Shown: positions 1-12,605, numbered from the stretch's first letter. The stretch: 64,000 nt of DNA from Gibbula magus (GCA_936450465.1 OW388300.1:17311266-17375265), one strand, 5' to 3'. Program-made: numbers and translations. Notes: generated from the sequence alone by a model not told the origin.

Positions 1-1050
1 GATTATAAACTTAAATAAAATACACCACAGATTCAAACATGGCTATATCTCACTGATTGTCTAACAAACTGTATATTATTCTTGAAATTGTTTCTGACGA
101 AGAAATATATACATGTATTTTTGTCATGAACGACTGCAGAACAGACATACATGTTCCTGTAACTTTGTTTTTTAAAGAAAAGATCGTGATGAGAAAAAGA
201 TAAATTTACTGCAATAGAGCATTGTTATAAGGGAAACATTCACTTGCACATTATCAGATGTTCATTTGAATTGTCGGGTCATGTCTGTATCACTTTGTGA
301 AACCTACTTTTGTTTTGATTTCTTAAACTGTCTTAAGACAATGATGATCATTGTATCATATTAATATACTTGAAAAAGAAGATTAGAAATGGAAATAACA
401 AATAACATATATTCACTCTGGAGCAGCAAACATTCAGATGGCCACAAAGTATCCGTGGTTAATATGTTCGTTTTATAAGCAAAACATATTTAAGTAAACT
501 AAATCCTGTTCTAGCGCTTCAGTAAATTTCTCTCGTTGATGCTAATTGACAATAACTGCTGCTTTACACGATGATTTGTAAATATGTGTGTATGAACAAA
601 AATAGTTAATTGGTAGCATTTTAGCATACTATGAACAACTGATTTGTGAATGAATTATGTGTTCATGAATGGTTTATCTATGGTTGTGACAGATGGAGGA
701 ATTAAGATATATGAATAAAGCTGTATATATGAATGGCAATTGTTTGTTTTATGTTAATTAAGGATTTTTTATTTAGAGTTGCAAAATAACCAAACATGCA
801 TCTAAAATGGGAGGGAATTTATAGCGCAGAACAGTATGTGTGTCCGTCCATCCGGAAAAAAGGTGTTTCTCTCATCTCAAAATAAAATCCTTTTACAGGT
901 TTTTAACCAATCCTGAGAAAACATAACCATTCAAGGTAGTTCATAAAATCAAAAGACATAGATGAATCCAGACGTTGAATAATGATGAACGCAACTGATA
1001 ACCTGGAGGTTATCGAGGATGCACATATTCAAGATAACAAAACATCACCC
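1..1050. other. AT-rich stretch without a recognisable gene
   Basis: No reading frame, RNA gene or repeat boundary stands out. The only structure noted is a short palindrome at 997-1014, with 7-nt arms GATAACC/GGTTATC around a 4-nt loop. Confidence 0.5.
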
Positions 1051-1054
1051 GAAA

Positions 1055-1312
1055 CTATATCGATCTGATTAAATATTTTATTTGCTTTATAGATACCTAG
1101 AAATTTAGACATTTATCTATACCGATTACCTTAGAAAAATGTTGTGGGCAGTGTGTCTGATGATCCCTACTTTAGGCCTACATCATCTTAGAATAACATA
1201 CAATGTTTAGTGACTGTAAAGATCAAACAGTACCGTTTAGTCTTTTATTTCATTACCTTCTTCACTAATCCTCTGATGTTGCCTGAAAGACATTCACTTT
1301 GAAAGAATCAGA
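1055..1312 (+). repeat. Dispersed repeat R1, copy 1
   Basis: This segment matches the reverse complement of 12353-12603 with interruptions. Shared landmarks are the ATCGATCTGATT block, the CAGTACCGTTT block and the stretch around ATCCTCTGATGT followed by a match to CATTCACTTTGAAAGAATC. No coding capacity is visible in either copy, so the nature of the repeat is unknown. The match was found by eye and its ends are approximate. Confidence 0.6.
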
Positions 1313-1675
1313 GGAAATATCCTCAGTATTTAATGCTTCAAAACTGTTTGATTTGATCATTGAGCACATGCATCCTAAGTTGAAGGAGCTCTGTTGACTA
1401 AGTGTATATGGACCATGTAGAGGTTTAATATTTCAGATCAATCAAATAGTTAAATAGAACATTTCATGAATGCTATGACATTAATTTTCCAATGGCATAC
1501 CGTTTTGTTTTATCTGATAGGGTGCCTGTTTTCCATGTGTTTCAATAACCCTTTATCTCCATATTGTGTGATTGGTCTGTTATCACAAAATTTAGCAATA
1601 AGCTTACTTATCTATGTGGCAAGTTCTATTGTTCCATGTTCCTTTTCTCGTGCTTTCCAATAGCTTGCTTGTTTT

Positions 1676-2671
1676 GGATTAACAGTCCGGACAACATATC
1701 ATCATTTAGATCCTCTTCAGCCAGATGATTAATCATTTTCTGCAATGGTAAATATGATCCCTGGAGAGCTTTCTGTGAAATGTAAAATGTTTTGTTTGTA
1801 CACGACGTTCCACACAGACCATCAAACCTCGTAACCTGAAGCCAGAATTAGCATTCTAGAGTTGCCACCTTTGCAGATTCTGAGGATGTTGTTCCTGATT
1901 GTCGTGATACCGTGAGAAATATCAATGATGAAGTACAGCTTGTTTTTGGGTTTGAACTCCCAGTAGCTTGTAAAAGATTGCTTGCATTCCGACATTAATT
2001 GTCATGCAAGCTCTGTTTGCACCTGCACCATCCATAGTAACATAGAAGTTGCAACACCGGAGAGAAGCAATGGCTTCATGAATCATGCAGTGGATTTCTG
2101 AAGCTGTTGCTGAAGATGAGCAAATGGGAATCTAAAGCCTTCCATTCCCAAAAAATAGCATTTGAAGTACATGTGTTGACAGTTTCTTGTTTACTTGTTT
2201 TGTCAGGATGTTCCGGAGGTATTCAGCCTCTTGTATCTTTTCAACAAAGCCCACAAATCCTATACTTGAACTGCTTCTCCGGATTTGTATATCCGCTTAA
2301 ATAGCCAGTTCATCAGTACCCCCAAAACGCCCAAATATTCAAACGTTCAGCTAAATTGCATATCGACATAAATGCCTCATCTGTGAAACCAGATTTCTGC
2401 TCAACTGAGTTCTTGTAGAAGTATTCGACTGTTCCGTAGATCCCTATAACTACCCGGGCTTCTTGTCTGTATTTCTAAATGTGTTTGGATCACAGTCTTT
2501 TGCCAGCAAATTGATTCTCCAAAATGTCTATCAAGGCTGCATTTGCATTGGGAATCAAGTTCTGTATTACCGTGGGTGTATCTTGTTCAATAAGCTTTGT
2601 TGTGACTGATTTGTCTTTCTTGCTATTTTGGGCGATGTTTTGGCATGTGCGACAGTAATGGGCAATATCTT
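1676..2671 (-). pseudogene. Decayed P-element/THAP9-like transposase
   Basis: Read on the minus strand, several frames carry pieces of one protein in the right order. From 2671 downward there is a cysteine-containing piece (YCRTCQNIAQNS) followed by a piece ending in DILENQFAGKRL. Next comes FRFPICSSSATASEIH, then a block with VTMDGAGANRACM, then KLYFIIDISHGITTIRNN, and finally MINHLAEEDLNDDMLS near 1676-1748. The DGA-NRA and D-x-H-x3-x2-RN patterns, and the late NHLAEE block, are familiar from P-element/THAP9-type RNase H-fold transposases. Frame changes and in-frame stops separate the pieces, so this is a dead copy. The assignment rests on remembered family motifs. An unrelated DDE transposase with similar motifs is possible. 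Confidence 0.55.
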
Positions 2672-2694
2672 ACTACATGCACCAGCTGTAGTAT

Positions 2695-2975
2695 TCAGCT
2701 CCGTCCGTCCGTCCCGTTGCTTGTTACCACGATATCTCATGAACCGATGGACCTTCAAATCAAGTCTTCAAATTTGGGACCAATCTTCATTTGGGGAATA
2801 CACAGACACCAGTCGATTTGGGTAACCATGACATTATTTTCACAACGAGACTATGATTATTTGTCAAATGTTGTTAGGACAATATCCCCTGAACTGCTGG
2901 ACCGGTCTTCATTAGTTGCATACGCAGACACCAGTCGATTTGGGTCATTACGAGACTTTGATCACTTTTTAAAAT
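2695..2975. repeat. Degenerate tandem repeat, period about 122 bp
   Basis: The 19-nt string CAGACACCAGTCGATTTGG occurs at 2803 and again at 2925, with related sequence around it, giving a period near 122 bp. The left end carries a short CCGTC tandem (2700-2715). The repeat lies between the cysteine-containing part of the transposase remnant and the possible upstream fragment at 3310-3441, so it may interrupt that old gene. Confidence 0.6.
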
Positions 2976-3309
2976 ATTCTTAGCCTGATATAATAACAAT
3001 TGTATCAGATATATAATGGTCATTACTCGGTACAAGCTGTGTGTCCATCCTTTTAGCTCATTTCTTAATTGCGGCGGGGGACATGGTCATGTTTGTGACA
3101 ATTACATGTTCAAGTTAGTACGCATCCCCAATATTGTGTCCACTTCACACGCATTCTATCACCAGTACATTTCAATGATTTTGTTGCTTGTTTTCCAAGA
3201 CACAAGGGGACAAGTTTGCAGGTGTGTTTTTATCGAACTTGCAGTACACCGGAAAGTGTTGTCAATATACAGGTTGTAAATCCACCTCCTTCCAAGATAC
3301 AAATAGAGT

Positions 3310-3441
3310 CTATCGCTCCGGGTTGAAAATCACATCTTTTTCGACAGGATTTCCATTAGCTTTGTAGATTGCATCAAGTCTTATTTTGACACTCTCTTTG
3401 TCCACCTGAGATGTTATCGCTACCCACTTTAATGGAATATT
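3310..3441 (-). pseudogene. Possible N-terminal fragment of the transposase remnant
   Basis: On the minus strand a 43-codon open stretch reads as NIPLKWVAITSQ and continues through RLDAIYKANGNP to VIFNPER and a stop. Its composition looks protein-like and it lies upstream, on the same strand, of the transposase remnant. I do not recognise it securely. Linking it to the transposase is an inference from order and strand. It could equally be an unrelated chance frame. Confidence 0.25.
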
Positions 3442-3713
3442 TCTGCAAATAAGGACACATCTAGATTATTGCCACTGCTACTGCTTTGGTTACATTCTGT
3501 CACTTTCACCCTTTTGTACTGACGTGTGTATTCTTCGTATTACTACCTCACGAGATGAGATAAACATGGTATTTGTCAAGGAAAAACAGATATTCTATTT
3601 AGTATATAATTTTTTCTGTGGTTCACGTTGAGTTAGAGTGATTTCAACGGCAAACGTACAGCCTTAGCAAGCTGACAATATGACTTCATAACATTGTCCC
3701 GATGACGTCACGC

Positions 3714-3771
3714 GAGTGGTGATAACAGGTTATCGTCACTCAGTAGAGTGGTGATAAAGGTTATCACCACT
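3714..3771. repeat. Two tandem hairpins sharing one arm sequence
   Basis: Two inverted repeats lie side by side. The first, 3714-3741, has 13-nt arms beginning GAGTGGTGATAAC with a 2-nt loop and one arm mismatch. The second, 3747-3771, has 11-nt arms AGTGGTGATAA/TTATCACCACT with a 3-nt loop. The arms are versions of the same word, which also resembles the palindrome at 997-1014. A TGACGTCA octamer (CRE-type palindrome) lies just to the left, at about 3703-3710. Confidence 0.75.
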
Positions 3772-3779
3772 GTAGCTTG

Positions 3780-4810
3780 ATAGAGGGTTTATTTCACTGA
3801 TAGAACCGAGTAACTCACTCCAAATTATGTAATAATACATAATATATGTGTTGCTCAGTTTACTCAAATGTATTTTTCTATGCTTTAGTTAATGAGCGCC
3901 ACATGACATACACATCTTCCCCTGAAACTGTTGTACATTAACTGTCTAAGTCTCAAGGAATGACATTAGACAAGTAAGTAATGGCAACTTAATGTCAAAT
4001 ATTGCTATTGAAAGTAGTGCTGAACATGACATATCCTATTTTACAGCTTCATTTCAGCTCATCAGGCATGCAAGGTCAGAAGGACATATAGCAATGACTT
4101 CAGGCATCATTTTGTTCATAAATCCTTAACATTTGATGTTCAATGTGATCTTATTGTTCAAGAATTAAGCTATAATGTGAACCCACTTATTGAACTGTAG
4201 AACAATAATAAGTGTAATCTAGATCACTTATTTTCTTGTATATTTCCGAATACCAATTTTCTACCAGCTCCACACACTCAAAATATCATAACCTTAGAAT
4301 ACCCTTTTTGATGTTTGCTTATTGCCTCAGTATGTAAATTGGCACGTGTCGGGTGGGGAGGAAAAAGGGTATATTTGATTTGAGAAGCATGTTTCAAGTT
4401 ATATTCTAATATCGAGAGCTTTTGTGGGGTTTATTTTGAGAACTTGTCTCGCATCTCCAATGGAGGAAACATGCTACAGGTCCAACCCTATAATTCATTT
4501 TTTCTTCATTCCTCACACTTATATAATTATATGGTGTACAGATATGTTCCTTTGAGATACAGATTTGCTTAGAAGTCCGATCATTTAATGATATAAACTA
4601 TTAAACAGTCGTTTTTACGCGTGTTTTGGTTTACTTTAGGGAGGGGATGATGCTTCCAAGTACTTTAAAGATAATTTGGAGAATTCATCTTCACACTCGA
4701 CAAATCATGTCACATTTTGGAACACTTTGCATCAAATAAAAGAAGTATAAGCAACGTGGTGAGATTATTGATTCGCTAATCAGTATATTTTTAAAACGAA
4801 TAACTCATTT
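3780..4810. other. AT-rich stretch, nothing identified
   Basis: I see no gene, RNA or repeat that I can support in this stretch. Confidence 0.4.
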
Positions 4811-4814
4811 GAAA

Positions 4815-5060
4815 ACAGATCTTCTAACATAATACTTCTTCTATACAATGTTGGCGGATGCGTATCGACTTAGAGGATAACTAAGGAAATGTTGAATCAC
4901 GTGGGATGTGCAATATGTCAATGTCGACCACATTCAGACACGATCAATCCCTAATTGTCATTGATAAGAAGTCACAGATGGCACATACGAGGGACCAGCA
5001 CAATTAACTGATCAATGTGCCAATACTAACGATTGTCAGGTTCTAGTTAAGATATACCTA
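4815..5060 (-). repeat. Inverted diverged copy of the array block g
   Basis: The reverse complement matches 45030-45260, 50961-51190 and 61366-61570. Shared words include CAGTTAATTGTG, GACTTCTTATCA, GGGATTGATCGTGTCT (closest to the 61-kb copy) and CACGTG. The copy is diverged but collinear along its length. It shows that part of the repeating unit of the right-hand array also exists far away and inverted. Confidence 0.7.
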
Positions 5061-5061
5061 T

Positions 5062-5705
5062 GTGTTAACACATTCACTGAGCTAATGAGAACTTTTGCAA
5101 TGTGACATTAAAACTAAGTAAATGTGAAATCGAAACATTTTGACACTATGTCGGTTACAAGTAGCTAATAATGGAGTACTTCACCGATTTTACCGTTATA
5201 ACAACACTTATTCCTACAATTCTATTGGTAATAAATCGATTTCAAAGAGACAGACTTTCTAAAGAAGATATTATATTTTACAAATTATCTAAATAAATCA
5301 TGTTTCGCACATATAAATGTGTTCATCTGAGTCCATAAAACCATTTCGAGGTAAAGCAAGAACACAATTATTATATTGCTTTTTCAATACAAAATTGATT
5401 TTCGTAGTAACTCAGATAATATTAGTTTGGGGGAATTTGCTTACATTGATGGACTAGAAGTCTGAAGTTCTCAAATAGACTTTTGCAAAGATGAAACATT
5501 TGTTTATTTAAGATGTTGTTTAACTCTAAGCTATATCGATATATTGATGGTGATGTATCTTTATAATGATATGAGCATACTTTGATTGCCCACCAATGCC
5601 TGGTTGTTCCTAATTCTCCATATCTTTCCAGTGGACTTTTCATCAGGACTTGATGGACTGAAACCTAAATGCGTAAGCCAAATGTATTCAAAGCAAGACC
5701 AAAGC
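5062..5705. other. AT-rich stretch, nothing identified
   Basis: No feature is supported between the inverted array block and the TTAA MITE. A 73-codon minus-strand frame at 5422-5643 has no recognisable motif and is regarded as chance. Confidence 0.4.
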
Positions 5706-5708
5706 ATG

Positions 5709-6072
5709 TTAAAGGGGCAGTAGCACGTTTTTTTGCAAATTTTATTGTTTCAAATTTCCCATTTATATTTATAGTTCATGTCATTAATATTTACTTCAGA
5801 GGGTAAAACATATTATTACACAAACCAATTATCCGTAGTGGTAATAACAGTGTTGCATATAAAGCAAAAATTGCATGGCGGCCATTTTATTGTGAACACA
5901 TTTTATTAATTCGAATGACCAAAACGATTCCTATGGTTTTACGGAAACATGTAAACACATGTTTTAACTTGATTTTCCGAAGAGAGAAGGGTGTTTTACT
6001 ATTGGTGACATTATTTTTCAAATACATTTCATCGACTTATTTCAGCGATAAAACATGCTACTGCCCCCTTAA
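5709..6072 (+). mobile_element. TTAA-flanked MITE, full-length copy 1
   Basis: The element is bounded by TTAA on both sides. Its terminal inverted repeats read AGGGGCAGTAGCACG at the left and end as GCTACTGCCCCC at the right, with small mismatches. It is 364 bp including the TTAA pair and has no coding capacity. A second copy of nearly the same length lies at 56394-56755, and short deletion derivatives lie at 48568-48653 and 54568-54654. TTAA duplication is the target preference of piggyBac-type transposases. That link is an inference, because no transposase is visible here. Confidence 0.88.
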
Positions 6073-6074
6073 AG

Positions 6075-7095
6075 GGTGTGTTGTAGTCACTCGAGGATTG
6101 AGGACAATAATCGACGTGTGTAAAACAATTTTAAAACATACTCACTCTAGACTGCAGCACATTGTTGTCATGATGATTATTTGTATTAAAACGTGATGAT
6201 TTATATAAGCTGAAAGTGATTACCTCCTGTGATATCCTCCTTGTCTGATTTAGGCAGCAGCCACAGGTTAGGTTTCAAATTATATGATCGAGACACTGTC
6301 GCAAGCAATCGTTTTACTGTCAGCTGAAAAGGGTCCCTACTGGCAAAGTGTCAGTGAAATATGTCAACACCTTAAGGACAGAGTCCAACTTCCTCTCAAA
6401 TTGACACGATCAATTCTGTAAAATGTGATCTAGATATGTTAAACTGAAGCTAAACGTGTGTGGGAAGATATATATAACAATTGTACCCGGAGGGAAATCC
6501 ATCGAGGTTGGGTTTCCAGACAAACCATGTATCATTGCATTCAAAGTATAATGTTCAATCAACGTCTGGTATTTTTAAAAAAAATAGTTTGCTGATGACA
6601 TTCGTTTGTTGTTGATTGAGCGTGCTAATGGAAATATTTCAACTCTTACGAAATGATATTGATTTGATCATGTTAATCTGCTCCAAATATATCAATTTGT
6701 TACGTTTTTGCCGATGATAATCTCTAGATGGAATATGTCGTACTTTGATCTAAATTCATTTTAGAAATTTATGCATTGGCAGATGAAATGATTAGCGCAG
6801 AATGCAAAAAGTTTTACCTAATTAAAGTGTAAATGGTATCGGAACAGTAATAGTGCAGTTACTGACTGTAACTTAAATCAAGCAATCATGGTTCTGAAAT
6901 GGAGCATAAATCCATGTTATAAGAAACTCCACTAAATGCCTGAGTATTTCCTAGACACGGACACACGGTGTCTATCAAATCACAATCACACTACTTTGTT
7001 TCCTTGGATGGTAATGAGGAACAGTCGTTCTATAAGCAGAGTTATATGTTCTCCGAAATAAAGGCTATTTTGGGCACTTGCCTTAAATTAAATGC
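6075..7095. other. AT-rich stretch, nothing identified
   Basis: No gene or repeat is supported here. Confidence 0.4.
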
Positions 7096-7097
7096 GC

Positions 7098-7371
7098 ATT
7101 CGGCTTTGGATATCAAGAGGTCCGGGGTTTGAGGCAGGTTTGTCTGCAGTAGAGAACTGTTCTACACGCAGTAAGGCTTGGGTGCAATGTTGGACTGAAT
7201 TTAACATAGTACAATCCATGGTTCGCTAGTTCCAGCCGATGCTCACAGGTTTCGCCACAATGCATAGCCACATGGCGTTGCAGGCTGTCGCCCTGCCATA
7301 AAACTAGCAGCCGCGATATAAGTGAAATACTCTTGAAAGTGGCATAAAACCCAAATTCACTTCACCTCAAC
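7098..7371 (+). mobile_element. tRNA-derived SINE family S, head-truncated copy
   Basis: The sequence is collinear with the SINE copies at 12606-12911, 29208-29516 and 34389-34675. The B-box region near 7120-7135 has decayed and the A-box end is missing. The body carries the shared blocks for GAGAACTGTTCTACACGCAG, the GGCTTGGGTGCAATG segment and the GATATAAGTGAAATACTC segment. The right end finishes in the family's CACCTCA-type tail. It is non-coding and is an old, damaged insertion. Confidence 0.8.
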
Positions 7372-7374
7372 TTA

Positions 7375-8030
7375 ACTTAATGTGTCACTAGATTTGAGTA
7401 ACTTGACTGGTATGTTGCTACTTAGCTCAAGATGTGTTCACTCAAAAGTATCTAAGGCAAAACACAATATACGTAAAATGGCAGTTATGTAAATGACAAC
7501 ATATCAATACCATATCACAAACAATGGATACTTTACCCTATTTACGCAATATACGCTACTCGTTTATGTCCTAACTCCAAAACACAGACCTAACGTCTCT
7601 GAATTATAAAAATGACCGAAATAAACTTTGTCTGTTTCCACAAACCTGGTAATAATATGGACTTAATTTGTTCCCAAGAAGATTTTGGAATCAGTATATA
7701 ACGTATTTGCCTTGAAACGATTTTTCAAAGCAAATGCTTTATATTTAACAGACATACAGATAGCATCGATTATTAATAACATATATCTGTCTATGATACT
7801 TTAATGGAAAAGTTTTCCTGTCGTAAAAGTAGGTTTATGAATGTAATTTGTTTAAAGAGGGTTATCCAGAATGTTGTTTTTTATACATGTATTTGCTTAT
7901 TGCTATTCAGACGTCATTATGTGAAAACCTGTGACAGATTGATTATAGCATTGTAGTTGTATTGTATCAACTTTAGGGGGACTTTCTTGTAATAAATCTC
8001 TATTCCTTATCCTTTAGCTATAAATTTCGG
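7375..8030. other. AT-rich stretch, nothing identified
   Basis: No gene or repeat is supported here. Confidence 0.4.
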
Positions 8031-8034
8031 ACTG

Positions 8035-8142
8035 GCAAATGATCTTGCAGATGTAAAACTGGTTATATCCTTAGCGCATTGAGTCTGTATAATGGAGTAA
8101 TGCGCTATATAAATGCTATGTATTATTATTATTATTATATCC
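8035..8142 (+). mobile_element. SINE 3' fragment with (ATT)n tail
   Basis: The right end reads GCGCTATATAAATGC followed by a TTATTATTATT run. This is a tail arrangement widely seen in metazoan SINEs whose 3' end is shared with a partner LINE. Upstream the similarity fades, and no A or B box is visible, so this is probably a 5'-truncated copy. Confidence 0.6.
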
Positions 8143-8144
8143 TG

Positions 8145-10825
8145 TCAACTCAAAATAAACCAAGCACTGCCTTGTTCTAGAATTGTACATATTAGATGGG
8201 GAATCATTCTTTAGAATGTAGTTTGCGTGTTGTTAGATTGAAACTGAGTTACACATTGGTTTCAATCACTGTATGGCGTTGGAAAGTCATGATTAAATTG
8301 CTTCCCTTTTATTATTGTTAACATTGAGGTTCATATCAAAAGACTTTCATTTTGTGTTGACACATGGCTTTCAATTCTTTGAAACATAGTCCATAATGGC
8401 ATATCCTGATATATACGTAAATAAACGTCACCACAATTTCAGCAGAGTAAAAAATGAATCATGGCTGCAAGAGAAAGTTTAATACTAAGACTGATTGTTA
8501 TTGAATGACATTTACTTCGTTTGAATATTGATTCCATTGATTCCTGTCAATTAAACTGGCTACGCCGTAGCTGAGTTGTTAAATAAGAACATGTCAGAGA
8601 TGCATGTTGTAGAAACGAAGTCCAGCTTCATTAGATCACTTCCTCGTAGATTACTTCTGTTAATGAGTTATTTTTATCATTAATACTTCAATCACCTCAA
8701 GGATAAACTTTCGGATAACTTTCTATTCATATCCTGAATTCATTTGAGACACTGTCTGATGACGTTTGATCTTGAGGAGTTGTGTCTATTGTACGTATAT
8801 GCGGGCATTACTCATTATATAGCTATCACGCAGCGTCTCAATGTACTTATTGTCCTAGAGTCTTCCAGCTCCAACTCTGAGTTCAGAGTTTACATAAACG
8901 CTATGAATTCTAAAATGTGACATCAAATGGTTATCAATTTCGCTATCTGATAAACATATATTTTCTCTATTTAAGAATGCATGTAGCATCTGGAAATGAT
9001 TGATGTTACTTGAAGTGTTATTTCCCACCAAACAATTTAAAAAATATACTTCAACAGCCTGATATATGTTTTATATGTTTTAAATTTTGATTCAATATGT
9101 CATTTTATTTTCGATGTGTTATTGAATAGGTACGACGTTACGATAATTAATATGGATTCAATGTATATGTTTATTCATGGTATGGATTAATATTTTAGTG
9201 AGTTCGTCTTAAATCGAATTTCATCTTAATTATCAACTCACAGCCTCTTTCAGTGAAATCACTACATTTGGTTGAAAACTGTCTGAAAAAGAGTTAGTGA
9301 CCAAATTTGAGTTGCAGCACAATAAGGTTTACTACAAGTTCGTCAGTAGATATTATGAGATGGCATATCTTTTAAGAATGCTTTTTAAAGAATTGTAAAG
9401 AGAACAACATGGTATACTTGTACTAGGATTTATTCTATTCGTTTCAAAGTAGGACAACCATACTACCCTTGTCAAAATGTGTACAAGATTTGTTACACAG
9501 AATATCATCACTACAATTACACATTTACTAACTTTCCAAAATTGAGCTGACTGAGTTTTAACCATGCTTTTCCAATATGCAATATCATACAAACCTTAGT
9601 GTGCAATGTGAAGATCTGCATTCCTGACAACTTTACGAGACAAATTTGTGTTTGAGGAAAAGATGGATGTCTGGCTTTCTTCCGGCTGAACTTGTTAGTG
9701 CTTGTCTTTCTCGTGCTAAAATTGTGACATTGGATACCCAACTGTGAATACGTGTTGTCAATAGTTTCATGCTGGTGACATAAATGCATTATTGCAAGAC
9801 TGAAACTTCGAACTGCTGAAATAGCTGCCAACTTGTCACGTCTCCCGAGATGTATGTCAATCGTTTATTCAGCCAGTTATTTAGTAAGTTATTCAGTTGC
9901 ATACAGTTTATAAATTAAGTCATCTGTCAGCGACATCATAGGTTATTTGTTCTTACTTATGAATATGTATATCATGAAGACTTTTTGTTAAAAACGAAAC
10001 AGAAACAGAAAAAAACCCAATTATCTGTGGAATAAACACAAATTGTAAGGAATCAAGATTTACAAGCTGTGACATCATGTATTGACGAGAAAGAGTCACT
10101 AATCTAAATCTATAAGTATATTATATATCATCACTTTTATAACGGTCAATATGCCTCTTTAAATGGCATTTAAAATTTGGTTAGATGAAGGAGAATAAGA
10201 TATAGGGATATATAGCGTCTTTATTACAGGTATGTGCTACGTTTCTGTGTAGATCTTAACCCCAACAGGACAGAAAGGGGATGAAGCCATCATCTTCAAA
10301 TAGGGCGGATCCGCAACGGAAAGAAGGTTCCTCGGCGTTGGTCCTCTGACTGTTATCAAACAAATGATACTGAAAATGATTAATATGATGAAGATGTGAA
10401 CTCAGTGATGGACATAAGAACAAATTTTGTCGTTTCTAGCACTTTGATTTTATGACAATTATCAGTTAAAATACATAAGGGGATGTAAAATGTTGTATTG
10501 TTTTACCATATTAAAACATACATATCCAACAATTTTTAAAAAAGCATCAATTTGGATTATGTTACACGATAGAGTGTAAAGAATATTCCTCGGATTGGGG
10601 TTATAATGTTATCATACACTCTGTTTACTTTAAACTTTAATTTAGAGTTAACTATATTGCCATGACGACTTGCACTTACAACATGCGTTCAGGAATAACT
10701 TTTAGCAGTAGCCGAAGGAAATACAGAATGTACAGACAGTCTTACAGTATTCCACCTTCTGTCAAAACATTACGTAAAACGTTTATTAACATTTATATCT
10801 ATAACTCATTCTAGCTCATTTTCTT
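8145..10825. other. Long AT-rich stretch with one GC-richer island
   Basis: No convincing gene is visible. A GC-richer island at about 10250-10360 is open in several frames on both strands and has no motif I recognise. Two overlapping minus-strand frames at 9353-9592 and 9517-9831 also lack any motif. Confidence 0.4.
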
Positions 10826-10827
10826 CC

Positions 10828-11230
10828 AAATATATTGGCTTTTTAGCTATTTCCGAATGTGATAAAAACTCAACACACTGTAAAACAGCAAAAACGGGGC
10901 ACAGAGTTTATCGCTCAATATCAAGGGAGGTAGCTCTGCGACTAAAACTAATTTTTTTGAATTAATGTATTGACAGAAACTAAACTTTTAAAACTGTGTA
11001 TCAATTGAAAGCACTCAACTTACGTTTGCTATAGTAAATTTTGATTCTGAAATTATATCTCGAGGAACCGTTTGACCTCTGCATTCCATCTAAGGTCAAG
11101 GTCATCAGTACAACCTGTTTAGTATGTCACATGACCTGTCTGGATGATCTGTCTGGTTGAAACCCCCGACAAATCTGTGCACACGGTTGTGTATGCATAG
11201 GCTATTGACCAATCAAAATTCAACAAATTT
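10828..11230 (+). repeat. Dispersed repeat R2, copy 1
   Basis: The segment is collinear with 48728-49168 in the same orientation. Shared landmarks are TTTAGCTATTTCCG/ATAGCTATTTCCG, GATAAAAACTC, TTCCATCTAAGGTCAAGGTC (about 11084), CACATGACCTGTCT and GCTATTGAC with AATCAAAATTC. Divergence is moderate with indels. No coding frame is conserved between the copies. The nature of the repeat is unknown. Confidence 0.75.
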
Positions 11231-11234
11231 GTCT

Positions 11235-12350
11235 AAATATTCATAATTCTTCCTATCTGTTTCACATGTTCCCCTTCGGATACAATGCGTGATATTTTGT
11301 ACTCACAATTGTCCATTTCAATGTAAGATTGGCCACACTTATATGCACAGATTGATGGATAATACCAAACTCCAAACAATATGTTTATCATTGCAAAACA
11401 TATCATGTACACGAAACTTCAGTCCCGCACCTTTTGGAAAATCATAAATAATTACATTTAAGGAAACGGTTTAACTTCGATAAGAATAGTACATGTACAT
11501 CAGAATCCCAGAATCAGAATCGGAATATTAGTTTCCAGTGCATGAAGGTATTCAGTTATTTCCCTAAAATATCTTAATCAACCCGTACAAATGATGCAGT
11601 TAGAACTAATTCCCATTAATTAGATAATGCTAAGCATTGATTATTCTGACCATATTTTAAATGTCTATTGCATTCAAACTTAACGGCAGTGGTCTTCAGC
11701 AGAAGCAGAATAACGTTCCCAATTTTGGTAATTCCTTTCCCTCATGGATGTAACAAACAGAAGGAAAGTAAGTTTGTTTCTGTGATGACATATGACACAC
11801 ACTGCCTAAAGCTACTGCCCTATTGTCAGCTTGCAAATGACATTTCTATCAGCACAGACAAGTGAAAGTATCTTCATTTCATCGTTTAGCATCCTATTAA
11901 CGTGATGACACAAGTCAGCATAACTGTAGTTGTATGGATTCAAACCATAAATATTGCTTTATTAGATTGGAAACTGTCATTTTTTCGAAGCTAAACATTT
12001 AATCAGCTGTATTGCGTCATACTATACTGATGATAGTGCACATATTTTGTGGTTAATGTTTGCTTTTCAAGCATTTTAAAAAAGAATGCAATTAAAATAA
12101 AGTCTTTATTTATTCTTGTGTTATCCAATGTTTTCTACTGTTTTAACAAGGGATGTCAAACTATTTATGACATGTTCAGAAACTTTAAAGTAGTTTTTCG
12201 AACATCAAAACTATTTGATGGTTCTGAAACATTAAAAACTAAATGGTTCACAATCACCTAAGTTTAATTCAAGAGAGCTGAAAGAGAAGTTCGGTTGCAT
12301 GCGTTTAAGGATCAATCAAATATTTTCAAAGCATGAACATGTTGTGGATA
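11235..12350. other. AT-rich stretch, nothing identified
   Basis: No gene or repeat is supported here. Confidence 0.4.
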
Positions 12351-12352
12351 TA

Positions 12353-12603
12353 TCCCAGGATTCTTTCAAAGTGAATGTCATTCAGGCCACATCAGAGGAT
12401 CAGTGCAAAAGGTAATGAAATCAAAGGCTTGACAGTACCGTTTTATCTTTACAGCCAGTAAACAAATGAATGACATTCTTAGATGAAGGAGCTTTAAATT
12501 AGCACTCAGGAGACGGGCCGATTCACAGCATTTAGCTAAGGTTATTGGTATAGATATATGTCTACGTTTCTTAGTGCCAAAAGAGTTAATCAGATCGATG
12601 TAA
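12353..12603 (-). repeat. Dispersed repeat R1, copy 2 (inverted)
   Basis: This is the reverse-complement partner of 1055-1312. The match runs up to the left edge of the SINE that starts at about 12606, so either the SINE inserted at the repeat boundary or it displaced the rest of the repeat. Confidence 0.6.
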
Positions 12604-12605
12604 GT

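Noticed and set aside
9353..9831. Two overlapping minus-strand frames of 79 and 104 codons
   Set aside because: No recognisable motif, no consistent frame and no conserved copy elsewhere in the window.
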